Positions 34,672 through 46,925 of a stretch of 64,000 bases of DNA are shown piece after piece. Numbering within the stretch: position 1 is the stretch's first letter; the number at the start of each line of letters is the position of its first letter. The stretch lies in the NCBI GenBank assembly GCA_011037195.1, contig JAAEAF010003449.1, forward strand, positions 1 through 64,000. Reading direction: 5' to 3'. Origin of the DNA: Triatoma infestans (lineage: Eukaryota; Arthropoda; Insecta; Hemiptera; Reduviidae). A program made the position numbers and the translations under genes. Under the pieces are notes generated by a model. The model did no database searches, had not been told where the DNA came from, and was given only the letters and a program-made list of their open reading frames with translations.

Positions 34672-35622
34672 CGCGCCCTTAGGCAAGGGAGGCATTTGGA
34701 TCGTTATAAGTGAATGCATTGTTTTTTATTATTGTATTAGTGGCATCATCATCATCATCAGTGGTCCAGCGGCCGCGGCTCGTCCTTTCCCTCCAGCAAA
34801 ATCTCCCTGATGATCCTACAAGAATGGAGGATTACAGCTTGCTGCATTAAAGCCAGCGTCTACATTGCTGTGGATCTTGAGTTTGCGACATTGCGTCTAT
34901 TGATCTCAAGTTTGAGTAGTCCACCCTGGATAGCGTGCGGTTTTACACCAACTGCAGAGATGACAATCGGCACAATGTCAACAGACTCAATGCCTCTTCA
35001 AATAGTAGCAACCTCAGCTGCCAGCGGCCTGTACTTAATCAGTTTCTCATTGAATGCCCACACAACATTAGCTGAGTCCGGGACTGTGACATTTATTATG
35101 TATACCTTACTCTCACTCTTATTGTGCCGCACAATATCAATCGGGTGCCCTCTACTATCTGATCCGTGAGCATCATGCGATCCCAATGGAGTGTGTGCCC
35201 GGAGCTCTCTAGCACCGGTTCGGGATCATACTGGTACTAGGGTAGGACAACTGAATACATACCTAATTTCAATACCAACTCCCGATGCAGTATCATAGCG
35301 ATGCTATTGTGCCTCTTCAGGTATTCCGTCTGTGCCAGCATTGGACAGACAGAAAGAAGGTGGTGGATTGTCTCTGGGGCAGAGTGGATAATCTGCCCTT
35401 GATATCCAGGACACTGACATCTCCTATAATATAGCGCGTATAATACCTGGTAGTCACTACCTGATTCTGAATGGTAATTAGGGTCCCTTCAGTTTCTGGG
35501 TAAGTTGCCCACGGGTGAACCACATTGCTGATGCCTCTTTGTCTATGGCGTCACCATCCAATGCTGCGGGCTATTGCCCGTGTAAGGCCTTTGCACGCCA
35601 TTCTGCGGCCATGTCGGTGGTA
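34672..35622 (-). pseudogene. R4/Dong-like LINE 3' portion in a TAA repeat
   Basis: On the minus strand from 35610 down: MAAEWRAKALHGQ, then a stop, and VVTTRYYTRYI. A shifted frame gives HSAPETIHHLLSVCPMLAQ and YLKRHNSIAMILHRELV. Next is a block matching restriction-like endonucleases: HPIDIVRHNKSESKVYIINV, TVPDSANVVW, NEKLIKYRPLAAEV. The end has VPIVISAVGVKP. These blocks, in this order, are those of R4-clade LINEs, whose Dong member is known to target TAA repeats. Both flanks here are TAA/TTA. Several shifts and stops make it a relic. The 3' UTR ends in a gcctaagggcgcgagacatc block, then TAA units. Confidence 0.85.
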
Positions 35623-35640
35623 ATTATTATTATAATTATA

Positions 35641-35675
<35 letters not shown>

Positions 35676-35676
35676 C
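35623..35676. repeat. TTA/TAA microsatellite
   Basis: The 5' flank of the R4-like element and right boundary of the LINE nest. Confidence 0.9.
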
Positions 35677-38600
35677 TGAAATTGAAAAGGAACCTAGCAC
35701 TTATCTTCATAAGATGAACGGATGTTTTTTTCCACCCTCCAAACTCTAAAAAAGGATTTGTCTAGATGAAAGTTCTGTCATTACGTCGAGATTGTCTCCT
35801 TAAGCCATATTACTTACTAAGGGATGCATCAAGATGCCTGAATGAGGTCGGTGGTGTTAAATATTAGTAAGTATCCAAGTTTTAAACCCGTAACGTAAAT
35901 CGAGAAAATATACGTGGATGTTATTGGCGACGGAAGTGTAGCATAGTAACTGACAACAGAATAACTTCGGATAGTCTGAGAAATTAAAGATAATGACTGT
36001 CAATTAATAGAATGCGCTCGAGAGTTTTGGAGCGGATAATTCGTTTCAGATAGACCAAGTCTTATCTGGGTAAAGAAGAGAAGGAAAGAACTGATTTTTT
36101 TTTAGTCGAAGAAGTTGCGTGTGATTCTGATTTAGTATTATTTCAACCCCATCATTCTACCCCTTCCCCCATTATTTCAACATCTTTGGTTAAAAGTATT
36201 GAAACAAGATTGGTGACAACAAGATCTGGAAGAAGGTATTACAAAATATAAACGAAATAAATAAAATTCATTTCGCTTTATTTTATAATGGAAATTTTAG
36301 AACATGTAATATTTCATGTTATAGTATGCTATTGAAGAATGTATTATATTTAAATTAAATACCATATATATATAGGTATGTATAATATATTAAAACCTTT
36401 ATTAAATTTTCAGTAATTTAATTCTTTTAAAAACCTTCTATTCACATCATTGACTTTACCAATGTTACCTGTTCAAAAAACACTCTTTACCACTGCGAGC
36501 TCTTATAAGACAAAATCCTGTAAAAGCTTTTTCTCTGAATGTTTGAACAGTTGATCAAAATAGATGCTTCTTTTTTTTTTCCCCCTCCAACTTGCCTCTT
36601 TGCTGGATAAAACTTAAAGTATCATCTTCCCAATCCTTTCATTCAAGTCATTTCTCTTTTGCTTCTTCTTGCATTCTATCTCTCTATCTCTATAACATGC
36701 CTTACTAACCCAGTATAAAAGATAAACCACATACATACACATAGACATAATAAAAATAAAAACACACAAACACGCACGCGCGCGCTGCACACACTTAAAC
36801 ACACAAAATTTACAAAGAAAGTAGGGCACACGAGTTAGGAAACCCCTCTTGCTTCTCATATAAACTTATTTCCTTCCCTTATCGACACTTGAAACATGCT
36901 TCAAAAAAATCTTTTTTTTTTTTTTATGCCATAAAAAATTCCTTTCTGATTTTATTATATTTTCCTTTTAACTGTATTATTACGAGCTTATTATGCACTC
37001 ATTCTTTTTTTTTTTTTAAATTTTAATAAACTTGATTTCTTCATTATTTTAGTGTTATGATTGGAAATTATTAGTTTAATTTATTGCAAGAAGATTATTA
37101 TTAAAGTTATCTGGAAAAGTATTGCTTCTAAGTTTGGCTAAAAGTGATTTAAGTGTGAATGATCTATAAAAAAAAATTATAGCTTTCTCAAATGTCCGCT
37201 AGAAGAACTATAAAAAGTGGGCTTGCCAGGAAACATATCGTAATGTTAAATAATGGTTAATATTTTTTTTTAAAAATGTAATTGGTAATTAAAGTTTAAT
37301 GAGGTTTTCTATTTTGAATTATGGGTTTATGAATATATTTTAATAAATGATTTCCATTCTTCTAATAACTTTTAGGGCTTTTAAATTTTTTTTTTATTTC
37401 CTTTTTTTATCATCTTTCCTCTTTTACATGCACGACATTGTTGAGAATGGTTGTTGTTAATCTCGTTTTGTTTGAATTTATTCACTATTATCACCTGTGG
37501 TGGTTCATTAATAATATTATCACTTATATCATAGTTTTATTTCTCGACTTTTTATTTCCCTTAACTATATTTTAAGTTCACCGCTATGCCAGATTAATTA
37601 ATTAATTAATTATAAGTAATATTATTATTGACATTAATTCTTATCTTTTGTTCCATATTTAGCTGCGGCCGGTGGACCTCTGTCATGCATCACACCACCC
37701 TCCTTTTCTCTTCGAAGCTCCCCCCCCCCAATAAAACCTTCTTTGTTTGTTTTTGTTCTTTTTTCTGCTTTTATTTATTTGTGCTTTTCATGAAAACTAT
37801 TTTCTTTTTTTTTTTTTTTAACTCACCAACTTTATTTTGGCGACTTCAATCAGGATCGTTTGAATGAAACTATATCAGTTCTTTCGCATTAGTTTTGATT
37901 AATATCTCTTATCATAATCAGTGCAAAAAAAAAAAATACAGATACAGATAACATTATAAGTGATTTCTATATTATTTAATAAAATATTTGAAGTTAATTT
38001 ATTTTTTCCTAATTGTCTACTAATAACTACGAACACATGGCAGCCATTATATTAAACTACTAAATTATTTACTAAATACAGTCATTCGTTTCTAGGGTGG
38101 CAAATTAAAAAGTTTAATTTAGAGGGCTTTCTAATAAAAGTTGTAATTTTGTAGGGTTTAGGGAATTTTGTAATCAATAATTTTAATAAGGTTGTGTTTT
38201 TAAGGGATTAAAGTGGGAATAGAAAAAGAAGAAAATTTTGGATTACGGGGAGAAAATAAAAAAAAAATAACAAAAACAACACAACACACCCAGCAGGATT
38301 GGTGATGGATGAGTACAGTAGAGGCCTACCTCATGATAGAGGGCCACCGGCTGACACAATAATAAGGATATTAATATTAATAATAACGATGTTAGTATTA
38401 CTAGTTGTTGAGAATTATAGCCGCTATCGATGTATGGTTATGTACCGATTTGTTAATGTTTGAAAAAGAGAATATTCATTATTTAAAAGTGACATGATTT
38501 TCGCGGCCCTGTTGTTTTTACGTTCTTAATGTCATCGTTGTTTTTTGTGTTTTACTAATGTGTAATGTGCCAGATATTTTGGTACCCCTAAGGTGCATAG

Positions 38601-39127
38601 TTGTATTGTTTAATTTGAAAATAAATAGTGTTTTTTTCTCGACTGTATATTTATATGTGTTCCTTTTTTTTTTGAGAACCCCAACAGTAGTAATAATAAT
38701 AATGATAATACTGGGAAAGGCCACAAGAGAGCGTTGGCTTGTGAGAATACGAGTGTGAATATGCGCGCGGCGATGGTGGTGAAAAACAAGGATAGTAAAG
38801 CGAATATTTATGATGCGACTAATGATAATACCAGTAATAATAATAAAGTAAATATCTATGGAAACAGTTGGTGCGAATTTGACTGGGTTATATAAACCTA
38901 CGGATATAGATCCCCCTACATTCTACATGTAAAAAGGTCGGGACAGGAATGTGGGCAATATCCATCGAGTGAAATTCGGTAACATGGATATATTTACAGA
39001 GGAGAACAGCTATTCAATTGATATAGTTGATTCAGAGCTGTGGGTAAAAATGGAATGAAAATCATAAAAGAAGCACCTGAAGTGGCTAACTATCGAAGGT
39101 CTATGTTCCAGAATATAATGAAGTTGT
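35677..39127. other. AT-rich non-coding DNA
   Basis: Holds poly-T runs, a short CG alternating tract near 36777-36785, a C-run near 37720 and a TAATGATAATA-rich patch near 38690-38850. None has a recognisable domain. I see no gene. Confidence 0.5.
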
Positions 39128-39437
39128 TGAGGAGAGAAATTAGGTTTGATTGAATGAACGAGATATGAAGACATTAATATAATGTAGCTAAGTTTACACT
39201 AATTGCACTGGACTTTATAATGAAAATGATTGAATGAATGGTGAGAGTAGAGATATGACATGATGCGATGTACAGTTGTATGGCTGTATCTGTTAGATCC
39301 TTTAGATAGATTCCCACTGGCTTATATACACAGGTTCTCCCACTCTAGCCTGCCTAAGTCAGAGAGTAGTCTCTGTTAACCAGAAAGGGCCTCTCTTCTC
39401 TCTGCTGTGATTGCATTATCTTTGCGGTACCATTACA
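39128..39437 (-). repeat. Family B LTR-like copy 2 (uninterrupted)
   Basis: Minus strand: starts TGTAATGGTACCGCAAAG and ends TTCTCTCCTCA, with TG...CA termini. It retains the cactctagcctgcctaag segment, which in the 44-kb copy is split by a solo LTR. No target duplication was seen. Confidence 0.7.
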
Positions 39438-40099
39438 ATTTTCTTCGAAGGGGGTCTTAGAGAGATTGAAGTATCCTTTCCCTCTAGAAAGGAGTAAATT
39501 CTGCCACACCCAAAATATCTTCTGTTGAATAATTGGTGGACTTATCGAATTAATCGATAAATGTATAAATCGAGAAAGGTAAAAGAACTGGAATGTGCTA
39601 TTGTGCCAGTAAGTAGCACTGATGATGATGATGATGATTAATCATATTAACCGTCTGCAGAAATAAAAAAAAAAAAAAACTGATGTACTTTCATTCAATC
39701 AATTCTGACCAAAAATACTCAAAAATAAAATTGGTGAAATAATTAAAATGGACGAAAGTATACTATTTTATATTTTGACAGGGTAGGTGGATCCACACCA
39801 AAGCCTTCATTATTTAATTTATCCAAATAAAAACACAAAATGTTACCATACAAAAAATCGGGAGACTTTGAAGAATCAACGTCAACAAACTATTCAATTT
39901 ACCAGATGGTTTCCCTGGAAACGAGTCCAGTTCTATCTATATGTACGTGAAAAGAAGAAAAAGCATACTAGAACGTACTAGAGTAAATACAAAATTTATA
40001 ATGGAATATTTAATTTATCTGAAACATAATATTATTGTTTATACTTTTTCTTAATCAAAGAGAAATATTTCTCTTTATCTAAATAAATAGTGAAGACAT

Positions 40100-40130
<31 letters not shown>

Positions 40131-40909
40131 GGGAGGCTAGAAAATTGCCTTAAAGTTTACTAAACAGAAAACAGTGAACGTTATATATATTAACAGCTGT
40201 AATAACTAAATTCTCATTTAGTTCAGAAGGAGTAAGTAACGACCCATAGAAAACAAAAGGAACTCTTAACAACCCATTGTGCCATATAGTTTATGTTGTT
40301 TATATATCAAGTGATGAAAGTGGCCAGACTTACTCTTTTTCCCTCCTCTTAAAAACTCTCTTAATATCTCTCATAATTTACAAGCTTTTTTTTTCTATTT
40401 TTCATAATAATAGAAAAAATCTTTAATAATATTCAGTTTTGTATTCTAGTCTTTTCTTTTTTTTATTATTGAATTTTATTTTTGCTAATAATCTATATTT
40501 GTTTATATAAATTAAATAAATAAATATGCTTGTAAGTTTGATAAATATGTTTTGAAGCTTAATACTTGAGATCAGAGGTTCCCAAGTGATATTTATACTG
40601 AGTAAAGACGACATTATATCGTGGCGGTAGTTATGGAAAAATTTCACGACATTAAATTAAGGTGAGGATTTATATTTAGGGAATAAAGTAGCACTTGACA
40701 TGTTTTAAAATGTTTTCTTCTGTATAATAATGTTTGTTTTTTTATATATATACATTTTTCCTCTGCTCTTTTCATACTGAATTGCTGTCACTTTAGAAAT
40801 ACATCCCACATGCTTGATCTGCCCGGTCACAAATTTCTTGCAACTATCTCTCCTCCTTACCCTTGGTAACTTTCTCTTCTTTTCCCAATGGGTATTTGGG
40901 ATAAAAAGA
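39438..40909. other. AT-rich spacer with GAT and TA microsatellites
   Basis: (GAT)n lies at about 39620-39640 and (TA)n at about 40098-40130. No gene seen. Confidence 0.5.
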
Positions 40910-41110
40910 AAAAAAAAAAAAACGGTTCCAACGGTATATCAATTACGCATAAAAAAAAAAAAAGCGACTACTTTTATTTGAAACATTTTTCTGGGAAAAT
41001 TCATTTAACGTTTTTCTGGGGGAAGGTCGTCCTTAAGTTTTTACTTTAAAAGTACCATTACAAAATTCGGAAAATCGGTTTACCTGGAAGTAGTACAACT
41101 ATTTTGCCAA
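40910..41110 (-). repeat. Partial family A module
   Basis: Contains acttttatttgaaacatttt, tctgggaaaattcatttaac and tacctggaagtag, in the orientation of the A3 copy that follows. Appears to be an extra truncated copy. Confidence 0.6.
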
Positions 41111-41239
41111 ATTTTTGTGGTACTAAGTTACCTACATTTAAAGTTATATGTGAAATTTGTAAATGGATTATACTAAAGAGTAAATGATCGATGTTGCTAT
41201 CCTTCCCTTTACGGCAATCGCATGATTAACAATGTGTAT

Positions 41240-42197
41240 TACTTTCTCTTACTCCTAGTAAGAGGAAGTATTGTAATCGTGTCCAATTTTCGATATCGAG
41301 TTTTCACCAGAAATATCCGTTTTGAGGTCCCCTGAGTCCACCAAAAAAGTGGTTTTTAGCAAATGGTCTGTGTGTGTGTGTGTATATGTGTGTATGTACA
41401 GCATAGCTCAAAAACGAAAAACCGTAGAAAACTGAAACTTAATATTCCGTTTAGGTATCACCATGCGATCTGACTGTGCGTTATCTGTCAAAATTCCTCA
41501 ACCGAAAGTACCACTTTACTAGTTGACTTTTTTACTTTTTTGCATTTTTCTCAAAAATGGCTCCAAGGATTTTCTTTAAACTTGATACATCAACTACATA
41601 TACAAGGAGCTACAACTTTTATTTGAAACATTTCTCTGGGAAAATTGATTTAAGGGCCCTTCTGGGGGAGGGGTGGGGTTAGGTTACCCTCTAAAGTGCT
41701 ATTTCAGGTTATTACACAATTCGGTCATTTAAATAATGTTAATTAGAATTAAATATGTTGTTGAAATTCCGAGTTTGAGAAAAATCGAAAAACCGGAAGT
41801 GCTTTTGTTTTAACACTTTACTAAATATGATTTTTTCACTTTTTCGCGGTTTTCTCAAAAATGCGATTTTCTTGAATTAAAAATTTATACAAATTTATAT
41901 AAAACATTTCTCTGGGAAAATTCATTTAAGAGCACTTTTAGGAGAGGGGTAGGGTTACAGCTTCCTCTAAAGTGGTATCATACTTGATTATACAACTCTA
42001 TCATCCAAATGAAATTAATTAGAAATAAATAGTTGGCCAAAATTCCGGGTGTGAAGAAAATCAGTGCGCTTTTACTGAATAGTTTTTTTTCAGTTTTCGA
42101 CAAATTTCATTAAATTTGGTACACAAACTATAAAATTTGTCAATTATAATTTTGATAACTGGAGTAAGAGAAAGTTGTGTGAATGTTTCACACCAGA
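41240..42197 (-). repeat. Family A repeat, copy A3
   Basis: Inverted relative to A1 and the best preserved copy: TACTTTCTCTTACTCCTAGT at its start, GTGTGAATGTTTCACACCAGA at its end. Module landmarks ccg(a/g)aagt lie near 41500 and 41806. It directly abuts the LINE-E fragment and has probably inserted into or beside it. Confidence 0.85.
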
Positions 42198-42204
42198 TTT
42201 TTTT

Positions 42205-42575
42205 ATAAAGGTGCAGCTTGTAGAGGTTATAGTTAAATCTCAATCGCATTATCGTGGTATAAAAATGCCTTTCCCCATCCAACTCTTCAAACCAAGGTTT
42301 ACAAGGGATACGAGGGAGACTGTGTCTGAATAATATTTGCCTATATATTTCATTTTCATATTGGTACAGCCATAATTCTAAATACCGAGTTTTCAGAGCA
42401 TAACTAATATCTCCCAAACTAACTACCGGAATTTCTTCACCCAACTTAATAGTATCCTTACCAGGATATCGAGATATTCATTTCCTTGCATCCGGCATGG
42501 CCTTTAGTCCACGCTAAATGTATCCTTCCTGCAGCATTCTCCAAAGTATTCACTATTTCTATGATTATCTGGTCT
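42205..42575 (-). pseudogene. LINE-E fragment: RNase H and C-terminal region
   Basis: Minus strand: IEIVNTLENAAGRIHLAW then TKGHAG is the RNase H WxKGH box. A shifted frame continues NEYLDILV. A third block reads GEEIPVVSLGDI, CKPWFEELDGERHFYTTI and MRLRFNYNLYKLHLYKKI, the region before the knuckle in I-like or related LINEs. The rest is lost at the junction with family A copy A3. Frameshifts make it a fossil. Different from LINE-A and LINE-D. Confidence 0.65.
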
Positions 42576-43871
42576 ATTTACTTCACCTGGACATTTTATT
42601 TCTTTATTTGCTGTATATATTTATTATTATTAATATATATATTTTTTAATTGTCTTACAGACATTGTAGTAGAAATTGATCCGTACAAAATTTAATTTTA
42701 AAGTATTCTAAGATAAATAGAGAGAGATAACAATAATAATTAGTAAAATAAAGAATCTGTTTTTATACATATTTAAAACAAATTTGCATATAATTAAAAG
42801 AGAAAATATATATTCATAATAAGATACTTTAAATAAAAGCTGATAAATTAAAATATTTCTTTTTATTACTTTAAAATAAAGAAATATTTATACTATCCAA
42901 CACAAAAGCTCTTATCTTTAGAGAATTAATTACAAAATAATAAATATTTTTTTAATAACGAAATATCATTAATAGATAGCAATAATTCTAATTTATCTAA
43001 AGGGCAACTAATGAAATTATTGTAGCAAAAATATTACATGAATAAGTAGAAATATTACAAGATAATGATTTTTTTAATGGATTTATTATTGGACAGTCCA
43101 CCAGCAAGTGTAAAATGTAGTCATTTTCTTTCATGTTACACAGAGTGTAGAGTAAAGGGTTAAAGTTAGACAACAGAATATTAAATGACTGATAAATTTC
43201 TTACCTATCACTCTTAGATTGGGTATTCAGTCTAATTGCATGAAAATGATAACTTTATTTCATGTAAAGTTAACTTAAACGTAGAGCAGAAATATTCCTG
43301 AATTACTAATTATAAGATGAAGAGAAAACAAATTCTACTCATCAGTTAACAAACTATTATTGCAAAAGAAAAGACTTTTCACATTTGTGAAGTACTACGA
43401 CATATCTTTCTGGATCAAGTAACTTTCATCCTTCTTGTAGTCATGTACATAATATTTCTGCCTGAGTTTTTGATCAATTCAAATCTCGAATTAGTTCATT
43501 CAATTCAGACTGGATAATTAGATCCTATCCGGGATTTTCACCATTTTGGATGACCTCCCTTATTCTTTATGGAAAAAAAAACGGTTTGTTGGGAAGTGAA
43601 ATGTATTTATTAAGAAGGGAGTGTAAACAGTCGAGAGGAATTGTACTAGAAGATGGTGTTCTTTGATTTTCATTGGATTTTATTCAAAAATATTCTGCAC
43701 ATTATTGTGGGAAATGTTTTTGTATTATAGTATTTGCTTTTTTAAGGCTTCCCAATAAGATTTATTATCTATTGTAAGAGAACATGGTGTAAGGAGAGTA
43801 TTAAAGTTCGAGAGTAGTTATAACATTAGTAAATTATATAATAAATTGTCTATACAGTTATAATGGGGTTT
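42576..43871. other. AT-rich spacer
   Basis: No feature recognised. Confidence 0.45.
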
Positions 43872-44883
43872 TGAGGAGAGAAATTAGGTTTGATTAAATG
43901 AACGAGATATGCTGACATTAATATAATGTAGCTAAGTTTACACTAACTGCACTGGACTTTATAATGAAAATGATAGAATGAATGGTGAGAATGGAGACAT
44001 GACACGATGCGGTTGTATGGTTGTATCTGATAGATTCTTTAGATAGATTCCCACTGGCTTCTGTACACAGGTTCTCCCACTCTAGCCGATGTAATGACAT
44101 AGCAATGTCAAAGCCTTCACAAAATATAACAAAAGGAAAGAATAATTTATAACTAGTGGTCCCACAGCCGGCCACTGCCTTTTCAATACAAAGGTATCAA
44201 AGACAAGCACCGATAAAGCCCTGTCTATTGAACAGAAGCCACCTGGTCTTTGAAAGTCGCCGATGGGCGACCAAATCTGGCCACTGACCTGAATCACTGG
44301 TCGCCGACCTAACCAAGGTCGCACGCTACTAGAGATGCCTTAATGTGAGAACTTACTTACACACTTGACAGTGTGTGAGTAAGACTAATATAAACTTCGC
44401 CCCACTAGAAGAGGGGATCATTATATCATCATCATTATGCCAGTAGCCACATTATTATATCAGTATCATTTTACAGCAGCAGTTATACTTGAGTTCCGAG
44501 CGCGTCCCTATACAAGGTTTATCTTATAATTATTTTCATAGTTGTGCATATTAGTTTATTTATTATAATCATTTTAAATTATTTATTATTTAACTCTTAA
44601 AATTATTTATTTACTTTTATCAAATCATATTAATTGTAGTTACCATTAGGCTCATTCAAATTATTGTTAAAATATATTCTATTTTTATAAATTCAGTTTA
44701 TTAATTCAAGCAATAACTCTCTAAACTAACTTCCGCCTAATAAATCCCTCTTCAAGACATCTAACTTCATACCTCAGGAATCACGACAATTGATTCCACT
44801 ACACCAGCCTAAGTCAGAGAGTAGTCTCTGTTAACCAGAAAGGGCCTTTCTTCTCTCTGCTGTATCTTTGCGATACGATTACA
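43872..44883 (-). mobile_element. Family B LTR copy 3, split by a solo LTR
   Basis: The outer parts, 43872-44089 and 44804-44883, together match 39128-39437 in order (tgaggagagaaattaggttt ... ggttctcccactctagcc / cctaagtcagagagtagtct ... gattaca). On the minus strand it follows gag remnants, so it would be the 3' LTR of an element that has lost pol. Confidence 0.8.
44090..44803 (-). mobile_element. Solo LTR (714 bp) inserted in the family B LTR
   Basis: On the minus strand it starts TGTAGTGGAATCAATTGTCG and ends GCTATGTCATTACA, with TGTA...TACA ends. The flanks are CCGA and CCAG where the uninterrupted copy at 39349-39352 has CCTG. A 4-bp target duplication that has since diverged therefore explains both junctions. 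No coding sequence. Its family is not represented by another copy in the window. Confidence 0.75.
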
Positions 44884-44899
44884 TCATTATTATTTGCAC

Positions 44900-45290
44900 A
44901 TTGATTTTTAATGTGTCGAAATAAATCTTTGCGGGACCAGTTAATTTGAGTATTAAAATTTCCAATTTGTCCGCGTCAGACCAACCAGAGAGGACACTGT
45001 AATTGTTAAGTTGGTCTATGAAGCTGGAAATATCACTATTGTGCGAACCGTCGAATGTACGTAGGTAAATTATTTATCATTTGGAGATTCCTAATATTTA
45101 CAGGATTTGCCGTATTGCACTTATTTAAAAGGTACGCGATCGCCTCATCGGCTGTTTTTTGTTGACCATCAATCGTGTAAAGGTTGCCAATTTCTTAATT
45201 TTTGATAAGCGTTCTTTCAACACTAATAAATTACCGCCTATTGGGAGATTATGTTGTTTTAGTATGTTGATGATATCGGCTCCTTTCATA
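44900..45290 (-). pseudogene. LTR retrotransposon gag remnant
   Basis: Minus strand: from 45289, MKGADIINILKQHNLPIGGN then LVLKERLSKIKKL resembles a SAP-like N-terminus. A shifted frame reads TADEAIAYLLNKCNTANPVN, NLPTYIRRF. Near 45065-44900 comes LRTFDGSHNSDISSFIDQLN, then GWSDADKLEILILKLTGPAK, a typical gag capsid block. It runs straight into the TGTAAT start of the family B LTR, so protease and pol are missing. Frameshifted and non-functional. Confidence 0.7.
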
Positions 45291-45641
45291 AACGAAAAAA
45301 GTCGATAAGGTACAAAAGAATAAAATTTAAGAATAAGTAAAAATAGAAATGGATGTGAAATAAAATATTTAAAAAATTGCAAAAGTGTAATATTGAAAAA
45401 AAAAAATGACTTACCTTTTTTTTTGATGTAATAGTTTATTGTTAAAGGACAATGCCAAAGAGTTCTGGTTGTCGTTCGTTTGCAAGCTATTAATGTCTTA
45501 AATGTATATGTAAGTTGCAGGTGTATTTTTCATGCCTTGAACATTGCTGATGAGCTAATTAGACATTCGCCTGTCAAGCATTTCACAGCCTTGAGTTTGA
45601 TATCTATGCTCCACTTACAAAACCTTCCCTTTTTAAAGTAA
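45291..45641. other. AT-rich spacer
   Basis: No feature recognised. Confidence 0.4.
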
Positions 45642-46925
45642 TTTTTTTTTTTTTTTTTTTTGCGCATCGACATCGCAGGCCATTAGCGCCATATCTATGA
45701 TTTTTCCTCGTAATCTTTGATGGCACTAGAGATGTCTGCAACGTCCATCAGAACTTCCGAGGGAAGTTGTGAGGAGTCCAGTTGTTAATTCAACTATCAT
45801 CCTCCAACACATTACCATCGACACCGTGTCGATGGGTGAGGAAAACGATAGTGGTATATTTGTGCCATCCTTTCCTTTTCCTTTCTTATATGGGATGGGA
45901 TGGGGTGAGGTTCCACCATCCCCTATAACACTTTATTGTTTCATTACTTAATTTTTTTATTTTATTTTTTTTTTATTCCATTCTAATTACACCAATACTG
46001 TCTACAAGAGTGCCACCCTCAGTATCCCGAAAAACCGAGAATATATTTCACAGACCGCAATAAATTGAAATAGAGCGGGTATACAAATTTCAGCAATAAT
46101 TTTCAAAGAAACTAAAATATAAATTTGGAGGTGAAGTACTTTTAACAAAATTTCCTTCACCCCCTGTTAAAATTCTAACCTAAGCAATCAATCAAACATT
46201 CTCGCTAATAAATACAAACACTCCAATAAATACACACATTTCATGTTCACACTTAGCCTAAATATATTCACTCTCACTCTCTTGCTAATAAATACATTCA
46301 TACATTATTCACTCAGGAGGGGGAGTACTTGATATTCCTCTCCCCTTTTACTAAGATCCTAACCTATCTGAACTTAAATTCTATGATACAGATTAATATT
46401 CTTCAAATAAGAAAATAGCCCTCCTATAAACGGAGAACCCTCTTTTAATATTAAACGTAAGTTATCTGTCAAGCCTGCTCGCTCTCTATGTTCTCGCAGA
46501 GCTTGACAACCTTCCAGTATATGTGCCACTGTTAATCGTTCTCGGCACATTGGGCACTTCGGTTTTCTTTCACCTGTTTATAGGTGCCCATGAGTCACCC
46601 GTATATGTCCAATTCGTAGTCTTGTTAGTATTACTGCCTCGCGTCGTGGAAGATTCTCCATCGTAGGTTTTTGTACGCTTGGTTTTATTTCTTGTAATTT
46701 CTCATTTGTGCGGTTCCATTGGTCTTGCCATTTTCTTAATATTATTTGTTTCATATACATTAGCACATCAGTAGGTCGCACACGGATACCGTCTTCCAAG
46801 TCCCTGGAAGCGGCTCGTTTGGCCGCGTCGTCTGCTCGTTCATTGCCAGATACCCCAATATGACCCGGTACCCATGTGAATATGACTCTTTGGCCACATG
46901 CATCTAATTCAGTCAGCATTTATAA
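45642..46925 (-). mobile_element. LINE-A copy on the minus strand, 5'-truncated
   Basis: The poly-T at 45642-45661 is the A tail of the minus-strand copy. Next comes the LINE-A tip (tgcgcatcgacatcgc, then ggccattagcgcc), a 3' UTR with hairpins homologous to H2 and H3 and a short version of the 18-bp minisatellite, then coding sequence from 46578 upward. The 5' edge is near 46925; no clear target duplication was found. Older than the 9.5-kb copy. Confidence 0.88.
46440..46919 (-). pseudogene. LINE-A pol C-terminus (RNase H box and worn knuckle)
   Basis: Open for 113 codons from 46919 to 46578. It reads RVIFTWVPGHIGVSGNERAD, the RNase H W-PGH and NE-AD boxes. Then come RPTDVLMYMKQIILRKWQDQ and LTRLRIGHIRVTHGHL. 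A stop at 46578 precedes the knuckle, which can still be read below it (CRERLTVAHILEGC-like, then HREH, about 46500-46560). Aligns with 9477-9956 and shows the WVPGHIG part missing there. Confidence 0.85.

Noticed and set aside
34810..35169. Plus-strand open frame of about 119 codons
   Set aside because: It is antisense to the R4-like endonuclease coding region, whose conserved motifs are on the minus strand.
36777..36785. Z-DNA-like or promoter CpG tract
   Set aside because: Only a short CG/CA alternation within a CA-rich stretch; no gene nearby.
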